Shown piece by piece: positions 24,565 through 33,247 of a stretch of DNA of 35,409 bases; position 1 is the first letter of the stretch, and each line of letters starts with the position of its first letter. A model generated the notes under the pieces. It was not told the origin of the DNA and made no database searches. It saw only the letters and a list, made by a program, of their open reading frames with translations. The stretch spans positions 1 to 35,409 of the forward strand of contig ONJR01000011.1 of the NCBI GenBank assembly GCA_900318195.1. The letters are read 5' to 3'. The DNA is from an uncultured Planctomycetota bacterium (GTDB lineage: Bacteria; Planctomycetota; Planctomycetia; Pirellulales; Thermoguttaceae). The translations under genes and the position numbers were made by a program.

Positions 24565-25449
24565 ATGAATCGCCGTTCTTTTATTCAAGCGGGACTCTGT
24601 GCCGCCGCTGCTACTATGACCCCGCTCGCTACTGCGATCGCGGAATACAAAAAGTATGAAAAGCGCATTCCTATCGGGCTCGAGCTCTATTCTTTGCGCG
24701 ACGTCATCAACCACGACACGTTCCCCAAATACCTCAAGTGGGTTGCCGAGACGGGTTTTGAAGTTGTCGAATTTGCAGGTTATCATGGTTATGACAATAA
24801 TCCCAAGGAACTCCGCAAGATTCTCGACGACGTTGGACTCAAAGCGGCCAGCACGCACGTCGGGTTCGACGCCATTAAGGGCGACAACCTCAAGAGAACC
24901 GCCGAAATCGCCAACGAGCTCGGATTCAGCTATCTCATCGTACCCGGTGGACTGGAAGGTCGCATTCGCGAAAGCATCGAATCCAATAAGCGCGCGGCGG
25001 ACGAAATGAACGAATGCGCCGAGAAAGCGGCTGAATTCGGATGTTGCGTTGGATTCCACGGACATTCTGGCGACTACCAGAATATTAAAGGCACGAACGC
25101 TTCCGCCTGGGTTACCTTCTTCAACTACTGCGATCCACGCGTCATTGCGCAAATCGATATCGGATGGTGCGATCATGCGAACACACACGGTTCGCTCTTC
25201 ACGCCGGAGCAGACGCTCAAGCTTCTCGCCGGGCGTTGCAAGTCGCTACACATTAAATCCAACAACGTCGACGTCAAAGGGTGCGTCGTTGGAGATTCGG
25301 ACGACCACGTCGACTGGAAGTCCGTCTTCGAAGCCGCGCACGAGTATGGCGGAACGGAATACTTCATCGTCGAACAAGAGCAGTGGAAGGTTTCTTCTTG
25401 CGACTCTGCCAAAGAGTGCATTGAGAACCTCAAGAAAATGGGTTGGTAA
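24565..25449 (+). CDS. Tat-exported sugar phosphate isomerase/epimerase family TIM barrel
   Basis: The 294-residue protein has a twin-arginine leader (NRRSFIQAGLCAAAATM) and a xylose-isomerase-like barrel: IGLELYSLRD at strand 1, GFEVVEFAGYHG at strand 2, and ASTHVGFDAI, YLIVPGG, CVGFHGHSGDY, IAQIDIGWCDHA, KSLHIKS and YFIVEQEQW further on. The Glu, Asp, His and Glu at barrel-strand ends (for example in QIDIGW and VEQEQW) are the expected metal ligands. The export signal and the family suggest work on sugars or keto-sugars outside the cytoplasm, as with many planctomycete relatives. AAAGGA precedes the start. The next gene is a separate transcript, since a terminator follows. Confidence 0.88.
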   Translation: MNRRSFIQAGLCAAAATMTPLATAIAEYKKYEKRIPIGLELYSLRDVINHDTFPKYLKWVAETGFEVVEFAGYHGYDNNPKELRKILDDVGLKAASTHVGFDAIKGDNLKRTAEIANELGFSYLIVPGGLEGRIRESIESNKRAADEMNECAEKAAEFGCCVGFHGHSGDYQNIKGTNASAWVTFFNYCDPRVIAQIDIGWCDHANTHGSLFTPEQTLKLLAGRCKSLHIKSNNVDVKGCVVGDSDDHVDWKSVFEAAHEYGGTEYFIVEQEQWKVSSCDSAKECIENLKKMGW

Positions 25450-25486
25450 GAGCCGACTGTAAGCGTTCTGCGCTTAGCGTAAACGG

Positions 25487-25524
25487 CGCCGCTTCTCGTG
25501 CGTTCCATTGAGAAGCGGCGTTTT
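25487..25524 (+). terminator. Intrinsic terminator after the isomerase gene
   Basis: A perfect 11-bp GC-rich stem (25487-25497 with 25510-25520), a 12-base loop and TTTT follow the isomerase stop codon by 37 bases. Confidence 0.8.
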
Positions 25525-25601
25525 CTGTATACGTGCGGTTATATGACATAGCTTCACGCGTTCTACCCGTTGGGAGACAGTAATAGATTGGCAAAATCGA
25601 T

Positions 25602-26756
25602 ATGAATAATTTTGAATATTGCAACCCTGTTAGAATCGTATTTGGCAAGGGACAAATCGCTAGACTCGCCGAACTCATTCCGAAAGACGCTAGAATCCTC
25701 ATGACCTACGGTGGAGGATCGATCAAATCGAACGGAGTCTACGATCAGGTTATTAAAGCGCTAGAAGGGTTTGACGTCGCCGAATTCGCAGGGATTGAAC
25801 CGAATCCTCAATACTCGACGCTCATGAAAGCCGTCGAAATCGTGAAAGAGAAAAAGATCAACTTCCTACTCTCCGTCGGCGGAGGATCAACCTTGGACGG
25901 CACAAAATTTATCGCTGCTGCCGCAGAATACGAAGGGAACGAGCCGTGGGATATCCTCGAGAAGGGCGCGCCGGTGAAGAAAGCTATTCCGATCGGCGAC
26001 GTTATTACCCTACCGGCAACGGGCTCGGAAATGAACTGTCTCGCCGTTATCTCGAAGAAAGAAACGAAAGAGAAACTTGCGTTCGGGGCGCCCGCCGTCT
26101 TTCCAAAGTTTTCGATCATCGACCCCGAGGTTACCTTCTCGTTGCCTATACGTCAAGTTGCAAACGGAATCGCCGACACATTTGTTCACGTCGTTGAACA
26201 GTATGTAACTCACCCTCAAAACGCGCCGTTACAAGATCGGCAAGCAGAAGCGATTCTACTCGCGCTCGTCGACGAAGCGCCAAAAGTCTTCACCGACCCC
26301 AAAAATTACGAAACGCGCGCCAACCTCTTCTGGATGGCGACGCAGGCGCTAAACGGATGGCTCAACGTCGGCGTCGCGCAGTGCTGGGCGACACACAATA
26401 TTGGGCACGAGCTGACTGCGCAAACCGGCGTCGATCATGGTCGATCATTGGCGCTCGTATTGCCCGGCGTATGGCGTTCGCAACGCAAGGAAAAGGGCGA
26501 AAAGATTGCGCAACTTGGGCGTCGAGTCTTCGGTATTGTTGAAAGCGATCTTGATAAAGCGGTAGACGCTACGATCGACGCGACGAAAAACTTCTTCTCG
26601 TCCCTCGGTATTATCGCGACGCGCAAAGAATATGGCGTTACAGACGAAATCGTCCAAGCGATCGCCAATCTGATTGATTCGCGCGGCGTAAAATTTGGCG
26701 ATCTGCAGAATATCGACGGCGCTAAGATTATCGAGATTATGAATCTGTGCGACTAG
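25602..26756 (+). CDS. Iron-containing alcohol dehydrogenase, YqhD/BDH type
   Basis: The 384-residue oxidoreductase reduces aldehydes to alcohols with NAD(P)H; YqhD-type members prefer NADPH and scavenge reactive aldehydes. The nucleotide-binding loops are TYGGGSIKSNGVYDQV and SVGGGSTLDGTKFIA; LPATGSEMN follows. Metal ligands are expected in IADTFVHVVEQY, in THNIGHEL and in VDHGRSLAL, all in place. The N-terminal NNFEYCNPVRIVFGKGQI is typical of the YqhD/butanol dehydrogenase branch. It is cytoplasmic. The ribosome site is weak. The gene stands between two terminator-like structures and so is likely expressed alone. Confidence 0.93.
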   Translation: MNNFEYCNPVRIVFGKGQIARLAELIPKDARILMTYGGGSIKSNGVYDQVIKALEGFDVAEFAGIEPNPQYSTLMKAVEIVKEKKINFLLSVGGGSTLDGTKFIAAAAEYEGNEPWDILEKGAPVKKAIPIGDVITLPATGSEMNCLAVISKKETKEKLAFGAPAVFPKFSIIDPEVTFSLPIRQVANGIADTFVHVVEQYVTHPQNAPLQDRQAEAILLALVDEAPKVFTDPKNYETRANLFWMATQALNGWLNVGVAQCWATHNIGHELTAQTGVDHGRSLALVLPGVWRSQRKEKGEKIAQLGRRVFGIVESDLDKAVDATIDATKNFFSSLGIIATRKEYGVTDEIVQAIANLIDSRGVKFGDLQNIDGAKIIEIMNLCD

Positions 26757-26814
26757 CGCGCTACGCTACGATCACTACGACATAACGCGTTTCATTGAGC
26801 AAGACGCGACTCAA

Positions 26815-26909
26815 CCGTCGTCGTCTCGCAAGGAACTTTTTCAACCGCTTCGTCGTCTAAAACGGAAACGGAGCGCGAGCTCCTTGGGAACTAAGTTAGA
26901 CGACGACGG
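26815..26909. repeat. Inverted repeats with two exclusive pairings before the second esterase
   Basis: AGACGACGACGG (26898-26909) is complementary to 26815-26826 (12 of 12), while the overlapping 26896-26905 is complementary to 26851-26860 (10 of 10). The two hairpins cannot form together. An AT-rich stretch with Ts (26911-26926) follows. It may be the terminator of the dehydrogenase or an attenuator-like leader of the next gene. Confidence 0.6.
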
Positions 26910-26923
26910 CGTTATTATATATT
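26896..26923 (+). promoter_or_regulatory. Possible promoter of the second acetylesterase-like gene
   Basis: TTAGAC (26896-26901) and TATATT (26918-26923) are 16 bases apart. The -35 lies inside the right arm of the inverted repeat. The start codon at 26943 would be close behind the transcript start. Confidence 0.35.
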
Positions 26924-26942
26924 TTATCGGGGCGCCTTAATT

Positions 26943-28427
26943 ATGACGACTTCATTAAAACATCAAAGTTTGTCGAACCGCGCGCTAGGATGCGTTATTA
27001 TGCTCACAATCTGCGCGATTCTTTCATTATGGCGTCCTGCGCCAAGCGACGCTGCCGTACGCACGCCACACGTCTTCGCCGACAATATGGTGTTGCAGCG
27101 GGAAACGAAAATTCCCATTTGGGGCTGGGCAAACCCGAAAGAAGCCGTTCAAGTGGAATTCAACGGCAAGCGACTAGCGACGACCGCTGACGAAAACGGA
27201 GCGTGGCAAGTGGAATTTCAACCCGAGCCTGCGGGAGGGCCATACGAACTCGTACTACGCGGCGACAACAAAGTTGTCTTTAAGAACGTGTACGTCGGCG
27301 AAGTCTGGCTGTGCGTCGGTCAGTCGAACGTTACTTTTCCACTCAAAAGAGCGCTGGATTCGAAGAAAGAAATTGCGACAGCAAACTATCCGCAACTGCG
27401 ATTCCTAACGGCGCCGCCCAAAAGTGAAACCACGCCTCAAGACGACTTCGTCGCACAATGGGAGCAATGTTCGCCTAAGAGCGCGCCGAACGTATCGGCT
27501 ATTGCTTACTACTTCGGTCAGTACTTGCATGAAAAGTTGCAGGTTCCTGTGGGAATTATTACTGCGGCGTGGAGCGGTTCTACTTGCGAAGCGTGGATTC
27601 CGCAAAACGCGCTCGCTAAATTTCCTGAGTTAGAGACGCTGCTTGACGACGCGCGCAATCAGAAGGTGGCGCCGGGTCAGCGTACTGGCGCTCTGTACAA
27701 CGGGATGATAGCGCCTATTACAAAATTTGGTATTCGTGGCGTTATATGTTATCAAGGCGAATCGAACGCAAATCGCGCGTGGCAATACCGCACGCTTTTT
27801 CCACTTATGATCGCGAGTTGGCGACAAGTGTGGGGACGCGGAGATTTTCCTTTTTATTACGTGCAACTGCCAAACTTCATGATGAGTAAGGATCAACCGA
27901 GCGCGAGCGCATGGGCTGAATTACGCGAGGCTCAGCACAAGACGCTTAACGCGCGAAACGTAGGGGAAGTTGTAACGATCGACGTCGGCGCAGCAGACGA
28001 TATGTTGCCGAAAAATAAGCGCGTTGTCGGCGTGAGACTTGCTAATGTGGCGCTGGCGAAAACTTATCAGCGCGAGATTCCCCATTCGGGTCCAGAATTC
28101 AGAGCTATGAAGATCGTAGACGACAAGGCGATTTTAACTTTTACCAATACGGAAGGCGCTCTCAAAATCGGCGAAAACGCACAGGCTGACGCCTCGCAAC
28201 TTCGCGGGTTCGCCATTGCCGGTGAAGACAGAGTCTTCCATTGGGCGGACGCTACTCTTGAAGGCGAAGAATCCGTAGTCGTTTCGTGTCCGGACGTCAA
28301 AAAGCCTGTCGCTGTCCGATATGCATGGGCGGATAATCCGGTCTGTAATTTAGTAAACGACGCCGATTTGCCGGCGAGCCCCTTCAGAACTGACGATTGG
28401 CCTGGCGTTACCGTCGGATCAAATTGA
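26943..28427 (+). CDS. Secreted sialate O-acetylesterase-like protein lacking the catalytic His
   Basis: The 494-residue paralogue of the esterase at 318 has a signal anchor (LGCVIMLTICAILSLWRPAPSDA) and the same domain order. The nucleophile block is GQSN with Ser128, and the third block is the normal YQGESN. The Asp-x-x-His block, DDIHPTNK in the first paralogue, reads DDMLPKNK here, with Leu355 in the place of His. Without this base the triad is incomplete, so it may be a binding protein or use another residue. The ending KPVAVRYAWADNPVCNLVN is the family's C-terminal sheet. The two paralogues are 25 kb apart and of opposite active-site quality. Confidence 0.85.
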   Translation: MTTSLKHQSLSNRALGCVIMLTICAILSLWRPAPSDAAVRTPHVFADNMVLQRETKIPIWGWANPKEAVQVEFNGKRLATTADENGAWQVEFQPEPAGGPYELVLRGDNKVVFKNVYVGEVWLCVGQSNVTFPLKRALDSKKEIATANYPQLRFLTAPPKSETTPQDDFVAQWEQCSPKSAPNVSAIAYYFGQYLHEKLQVPVGIITAAWSGSTCEAWIPQNALAKFPELETLLDDARNQKVAPGQRTGALYNGMIAPITKFGIRGVICYQGESNANRAWQYRTLFPLMIASWRQVWGRGDFPFYYVQLPNFMMSKDQPSASAWAELREAQHKTLNARNVGEVVTIDVGAADDMLPKNKRVVGVRLANVALAKTYQREIPHSGPEFRAMKIVDDKAILTFTNTEGALKIGENAQADASQLRGFAIAGEDRVFHWADATLEGEESVVVSCPDVKKPVAVRYAWADNPVCNLVNDADLPASPFRTDDWPGVTVGSN

Positions 28428-28484
28428 TCCAGTCAACGTTAATTTTGCGCGCGTATCGCGGTCTAGACAACGGAGAGCTTTTCA

Positions 28485-29726
28485 ATGAAGTTGCATTTTT
28501 CGATCGATACCTTATCTCGTATCGCGCTCGGCGCTTTGTGTCTCGCTATTGTCGGCGATCTTACCGTAACGCTCGTCTCGGGAACGCATTTCCAAACGAA
28601 CGTTTTCGCAGCGAAACGCGCGCCTGAAAAGAGAACCGAGCACGCTCGAAATTCGTTCTTTAAGCAAGTTTCCTTGGAGCTCGACGGCGTGCAACTTATC
28701 GATTTTCTCGATCGATATTCGAAACTGTACGACTTCGACTTCTTTCTCGATAGACGCGTTGATCCTACCAAACTCGTGTCATGTTCGGTTTCAAAGGCGC
28801 CGCTCATCGACGCCTTTGACGCCGCTTTCTCGAATGCCAATCTGAGCTTTTGCGTCGTCGATAATTCGTTTCTCTACGTTGGTCCGGAAGATTCAGGAGC
28901 TGAAGCGCAACTCCTCTTTCAGATCAAGCGCTCGGAGTTAGAATTGGGCGGAACGCCGCAAACGGTTGTACAACGCCTGACGAGTACGATCGACTTCCAA
29001 ATAGCGCCCTACGCCGAGCCGAGTGATATTTTTCAATCGTTAGCGCGCCGCGCGCAGATTAAATGTCAAGGCTTCGACGCGTTGCCGTTTGACAGATGGC
29101 GCGCCGCAAGTTTTGAAAACGTCGCTGTCGCAAATTTAATCACGATCTTCGCGCTCGGATTCAACGCGGAATTTCAATACGACTCCGAAGCAAAGGCAGT
29201 CAAGCCGACCCCAATCGATCGCGCGCGCAACGCGACTCTACTCTACGACTCCAAGACGACGGCAGAATTGGATCGCTCACAGTTCCGAAATTGTACGTTT
29301 CAAGACGAAGGAGCAACGACGCGCATTACAGGAGCATTTGAAGAACTCATGCGAGTCGAAGCGGAGATCGCCAAGACGCGGCGACAGGCGTTCGAAAACG
29401 AAGCAAAACTAGACGCGCAAGACGAAGAACGTCAGGATGAAGTAAAGCGTCCGAAACCGCGCGCAAGCTCGCGATCTGGAAAAGCGCTTGTCTCTGGCGC
29501 CGTCGTCAATAAGCCGTTGAGGGACGTGTTTGCGTATCTAGAGAAGAATTCAGGTATTCTCTGCGAACTCGATCCGAGTATGGAAACGGCGGGCGTTACG
29601 CTTGACACGCGCGTTACCTGTGAATTTAAAAACGCGGACGCGCGCAAAATAGGAAACGCCATCGCCACGAAAATTGGCGCCCGCGCGCAAATCGACGGCG
29701 CAACGATTACGTTCGTAAAAAAATGA
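28485..29726 (+). CDS. Secreted protein with three STN/secretin-N-like modules
   Basis: I do not recognise a named gene. The 413-residue product starts with a hydrophobic signal or anchor (LGALCLAIVGDLTVTLVSG). Three segments share one plan: residues about 62-133 (VSLELDGVQLIDFLDRYSKL, CSVSKAPLIDAFDAAFSN, FCVVDNSFLYVGP), about 176-240 (PSDIFQSLARRAQ, FENVAVANLITIFALGF, AEFQYDSEAKAV) and about 331-412 (VVNKPLRDVFAYLEKNSG, TCEFKNADARKIGNAIATKI, AQIDGATITFV). This strand-helix-strand plan is that of STN modules in secretins and TonB receptors. No secretin barrel is present. A Lys/Arg/Glu-rich stretch (about 285-325) separates the second and third. GGAGAG precedes the start. It ends 4 bases from the oppositely directed MFS gene. 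Confidence 0.6.
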   Translation: MKLHFSIDTLSRIALGALCLAIVGDLTVTLVSGTHFQTNVFAAKRAPEKRTEHARNSFFKQVSLELDGVQLIDFLDRYSKLYDFDFFLDRRVDPTKLVSCSVSKAPLIDAFDAAFSNANLSFCVVDNSFLYVGPEDSGAEAQLLFQIKRSELELGGTPQTVVQRLTSTIDFQIAPYAEPSDIFQSLARRAQIKCQGFDALPFDRWRAASFENVAVANLITIFALGFNAEFQYDSEAKAVKPTPIDRARNATLLYDSKTTAELDRSQFRNCTFQDEGATTRITGAFEELMRVEAEIAKTRRQAFENEAKLDAQDEERQDEVKRPKPRASSRSGKALVSGAVVNKPLRDVFAYLEKNSGILCELDPSMETAGVTLDTRVTCEFKNADARKIGNAIATKIGARAQIDGATITFVKK

Positions 29727-29730
29727 AACG

Positions 29731-30933
29731 CTAGCTGCGCAAACGATCGCGAGCGGCGTTGATCGTCGCTGCGTACGCGCTATTGCACAGTCCGAGCGCC
29801 GCTGAAAGCGCAAAGAGTGTTTCTATGCCCAAAATCTTCCAGACCCAGCCGCCAAAGAGCGCTATTAAAATCGTTATCATGTGGTTCACGGAAAGCCCGG
29901 TCGACAGAGTCGCGCGAACCTCGTCCGCGTCGTCCGAAAGATCCTGCACATAGACTGAAGTCGCCATGGAGGCAAGCGAGATCATCGCGTCCAAAATGTA
30001 GTTCACACAACAGACGACAAACGCGACCTTCTCTGAAAAGAGATGGTGCGCGTACCCGTAAAAGAAACAGACGACAACCAAAATGAGCGTGTCCATAACC
30101 ATAACGAGCTTATAACCGAATCGATCGATTATCTTACCGAGCCAGGGAGACGCAAAAAAAGAACAGAATGCCGCGATCGCAAAGAGCAAACTAATAATCA
30201 TCGCGTTCGCGCCGTAGAAAAGTACGAGAACGTACGGACCAAAAGTGAAAAAGATTTGTTTACGCGCGCCGTAGAACACCTCGAGCATATAGTATTTACT
30301 GAATTTCTTACGAAAGTAAAACCGTTTCTTATCAAGCTTCAACGCGTTTGAACTTGTCATTTTCAAGGTGGAAGCCATACCGAGCGCTATTGCGAGCGCG
30401 CTCACGACAAAGACTGAACGAAAGAGTGAACGCGTGCTGTCAAAGTAGTAGAACAACGCCATGACGAGGAGAAAACCTATGAGCGTACCGATCTGATAGA
30501 CTGCGTTCTGCAAGCCGAGACCCATGCCGCCCCGACCTGGCTTCGCGTAATCCAAAGACAACGCGCTGCGCATTGCAAGTTGCATATGTTCACCTATCGA
30601 GAAGATGAATATCGCCAAGGTAATCCACGCGCGCGTCGACGGCGCCGAGGCGTGCAACGCCATTCCGACAAGCATGACAAGCGATCCAAGTTTATAAATG
30701 CGCTCCGCTGAAAAGGCATAAAGGATCGCGAAAATAAAAACGAGCAGGAGACCAGGGAGTTCGCGAAAGAACTCCGTCACGCCTTTGTCGAATTCCGTCG
30801 CTCGCACTATTTCAGCTAGGTAGTTGTCGATTACGCCTTTGTACAACCCGTAACTCAGACCAAAAATAATGATCGACCAGAAGAACGCTTTATAATTGCT
30901 GTCAGAACGAAACGCCGTTTCAAACCTATTCAT
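29731..30933 (-). CDS. Major facilitator superfamily transporter
   Basis: The 400-residue inner-membrane protein has about twelve hydrophobic helices. Landmarks include IIIFGLSYGLYKGVIDNYLAE in helix 1, LYAFSAERIYKLGSLVMLVG at loop 2-3, and the mirrored loop ASPWLGKIIDRFGYKLVMV (helices 8-9), the MFS DRxG-type motif. A Lys/Arg-rich central loop (about 205-218) separates the halves. Drug or sugar efflux relatives share this layout and the substrate cannot be told. It lies 30 bases downstream of the C25 peptidase gene on the same strand, so they probably form one transcript from the promoter at 33061. Confidence 0.85.
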   Translation of the reverse strand: MNRFETAFRSDSNYKAFFWSIIIFGLSYGLYKGVIDNYLAEIVRATEFDKGVTEFFRELPGLLLVFIFAILYAFSAERIYKLGSLVMLVGMALHASAPSTRAWITLAIFIFSIGEHMQLAMRSALSLDYAKPGRGGMGLGLQNAVYQIGTLIGFLLVMALFYYFDSTRSLFRSVFVVSALAIALGMASTLKMTSSNALKLDKKRFYFRKKFSKYYMLEVFYGARKQIFFTFGPYVLVLFYGANAMIISLLFAIAAFCSFFASPWLGKIIDRFGYKLVMVMDTLILVVVCFFYGYAHHLFSEKVAFVVCCVNYILDAMISLASMATSVYVQDLSDDADEVRATLSTGLSVNHMITILIALFGGWVWKILGIETLFALSAALGLCNSAYAATINAARDRLRS

Positions 30934-30963
30934 GAAATATCTCGATGTAGTAAGGGAAATACG

Positions 30964-33003
30964 TTACTCTTCTCGCGATTTAGGAGCTGACTTCGGGCGA
31001 ACCAACACGCGTTGGGAACCGATATAATACCGCGCGCCGTCAAACGCCGCCACACGAACAACGCTCTCGCCGGAAAAATGGGAAGGCACACGAATCTTCG
31101 CATGAAATTTAGCGCTACGACTGCGACCGCGCACAGCGTCGACGACAAAATTATTAGCCGCGCGATACGTCTCTGTATATTCCGCGCGAGCGGCTTCCGA
31201 TTCAGTAAAAACCTTCGCGCGTTTAGGCGCCCTAATTGGAGAACGGTAATCCGCAAGTAAGAGCTCGATTTGAACCGTCGCTCCTTGAACGGCAGACTCG
31301 GGAAGTTCGCCCTCTACGATAAGTTCGTCCGAGGAGTACGTTATTTCAGGCGCGCTAATCGGAATACGCATTGGAAATTTCACACGAAGCAACGGGTCGC
31401 CGAAAAGGTTGAATTCGTCGATGTGATCGCGGACTTGATCGTCCAGACGCGAGCCGGTGGGATCAAGAATTGCCGCCGCGCGGTCGATCGCCTTACGAAA
31501 AGAGGCGTTGCGCGCGCGCAATTGCGCCGATTCCTCAAGACTGCGTTCAAGACGGCTATTGAGCCAATCGAGCTGTGAGCTAAACCCGCCCGGCGCGTTT
31601 TTAACCGGCTTCCAATTAGCGGGCTTCTCACTGTCTGACTTTGCGGAAGGTTTCGGGTCGTCGAACAATTCAGATTCGTCAAGATCACCGTCCTCGCGCG
31701 GCGTTACGCTTGCAAGACTAGAGCGTTGCGCGCAAAGATAGATTTCGCCGAGTGTTCGAGGGCGCGAAAGATCGGAAGACGACTCTGTCTCCTCCTCGCC
31801 AAACGCAGCTTCGAGGAGCGCCGAGCCAAAGACGCACATACCGTAGGGCGCAGTACGACGACTTGCCGCAATCACCGCAACCGGACCCGTTGGATGCAAG
31901 GCGACTTCTTCAGCAAGCGAGCGCCATGCGACGTCGTATGCGCCTGTATAGCAAGCAAAAAAGCAAGCAATTGACGCTGTGTGCGGCGAGTTCAAATGCT
32001 GGCAGTCGGGTAAATCAAAAATCTCGTATTCGCGACCGTCGCCGCTAAACGCGCGATCAAGACCGAACACTTGCCCGTGTCCAAGATATACAAAAAAGAG
32101 CGAGCCTTCGTTCACGCGCTCAAGAAAGACCTCGTCGAAATCCGGAGGGTAAGGACAAAACACGCTATTGAAAGAAAATTGCGTGAAGGACGTCGAATAC
32201 TCTTGAGGAAGGTAATCGGTAAAAAGTTTACGCGCCATTGACTCAACAACGGCGTCTACAAGCGCGTTCACGCCACTGAAGGCGACGCCTTCTGAAAAGG
32301 CGTCGCCTGGAGAACTGCCAATCGCGCGCATATCGAGTCCGTTGGGACCTGCAACTATATTAACGCGACGCGTCCAATTGCCTATCGGCGAGGCGCTTTC
32401 GTATCGGATGATCTTCTCAATTGTCTTCGTAAGCTCTTGAGGAGTTTCCGCTGGAATTCGACCGATTGGAGCGTCGGGCATACCGTCCCCGTCGAAATCG
32501 GCGTAAAACGCGTCGCTCGCGACAAGCTGTTCTGACCCGAAGATCGGCAGTACGCGCGCCGGCACGCGAGGCGCGGGAACCACGTCTCGCCATCCGTAAG
32601 GAGCGTTCTTCGTTGGCGCGCCGTCTCCTAAAAGGAGGATCGCTTCGATAGGACGCGTTTGCGCTACTTTCCGGATTTTAGCGCGAACTTCGTCCGGCGT
32701 CGCGATCGGTTGCAACTGAACGCCATAATCAACAGCGCCGTCGGAACGCGACGACGCGAGCGAAAGAGTCATGACGTTGTAACCTTGGCTACGACGATAC
32801 TCCGTCCACACGCGCGCCGCTTGCTCAAAAGCGGGCGGCGACACGAGCAATACGACAGGCGAACCTTCGTCGGTCGGTAACGGAGCAAGCGCTGTTGGCG
32901 AAGACGGCGAGGAATCTTGACCGTAACACAGCGTCAATTCGGCAAGACACAACAACGTGGGAGCCAACCAATTCTTTAGCCAAAGTCTATTCAACGCGCC
33001 CAT
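30964..33003 (-). CDS. Secreted C25 (gingipain-like) cysteine peptidase
   Basis: The 679-residue product starts at the ATG at 33003, which has AAAGGAG ahead of it and begins a signal peptide (LAPTLLCLAELTLCYG). Family marks are IEAILLLGDGA, SDAFYADFDGDGMPDAPIGR (the calcium-binding DGDG-type loop of gingipain-like domains), FFVYLGHGQ with catalytic His309, and SIACFFACYTGAYD with Cys347 and Cys351, one of which is the nucleophile. A region at about 435-550 is charged and partly helical, followed by a beta-rich C-terminal domain. There is no obvious type IX sorting tail. The target is unknown. It is divergent from the S41 peptidase gene. Confidence 0.82.
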   Translation of the reverse strand: MGALNRLWLKNWLAPTLLCLAELTLCYGQDSSPSSPTALAPLPTDEGSPVVLLVSPPAFEQAARVWTEYRRSQGYNVMTLSLASSRSDGAVDYGVQLQPIATPDEVRAKIRKVAQTRPIEAILLLGDGAPTKNAPYGWRDVVPAPRVPARVLPIFGSEQLVASDAFYADFDGDGMPDAPIGRIPAETPQELTKTIEKIIRYESASPIGNWTRRVNIVAGPNGLDMRAIGSSPGDAFSEGVAFSGVNALVDAVVESMARKLFTDYLPQEYSTSFTQFSFNSVFCPYPPDFDEVFLERVNEGSLFFVYLGHGQVFGLDRAFSGDGREYEIFDLPDCQHLNSPHTASIACFFACYTGAYDVAWRSLAEEVALHPTGPVAVIAASRRTAPYGMCVFGSALLEAAFGEEETESSSDLSRPRTLGEIYLCAQRSSLASVTPREDGDLDESELFDDPKPSAKSDSEKPANWKPVKNAPGGFSSQLDWLNSRLERSLEESAQLRARNASFRKAIDRAAAILDPTGSRLDDQVRDHIDEFNLFGDPLLRVKFPMRIPISAPEITYSSDELIVEGELPESAVQGATVQIELLLADYRSPIRAPKRAKVFTESEAARAEYTETYRAANNFVVDAVRGRSRSAKFHAKIRVPSHFSGESVVRVAAFDGARYYIGSQRVLVRPKSAPKSREE

Positions 33004-33060
33004 CCAGCGACTCCTTTCGTTTACTAATAAAACCAAAACGCAGTCGACAACCATAGTCGT

Positions 33061-33088
33061 ATTATAATTCTATTGCCGCGCGTATCAA
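33061..33088 (-). promoter_or_regulatory. Promoter of the C25 peptidase-MFS unit
   Basis: On the reverse strand TTGATA (33088-33083) and a perfect TATAAT (33066-33061) are 16 bases apart, with a leader of about 50 bases to the ATG at 33003. Confidence 0.75.
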
Positions 33089-33123
33089 GTAAAGGGATTA
33101 TAGAATCTTTTCTCTACGACTAA

Positions 33124-33151
33124 TTGCGTTGCTCTATCCGGGCGGTATAAT
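33124..33151 (+). promoter_or_regulatory. Promoter of the S41 peptidase gene
   Basis: TTGCGT (33124-33129) and a perfect TATAAT (33146-33151) are 16 bases apart. The leader to the ATG at 33248 would be about 90 bases. It is back to back with the C25 promoter, the -35 elements being 35 bases apart. Confidence 0.6.
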
Positions 33152-33247
33152 GCTGGGTAAGGGACGTCAGACGCCGTTACAAGCGCTCTGGCAATCCTAA
33201 TCGGTAGTTGACTCAATTACACTCGTCCAGACAGAATCATCGTCGCT

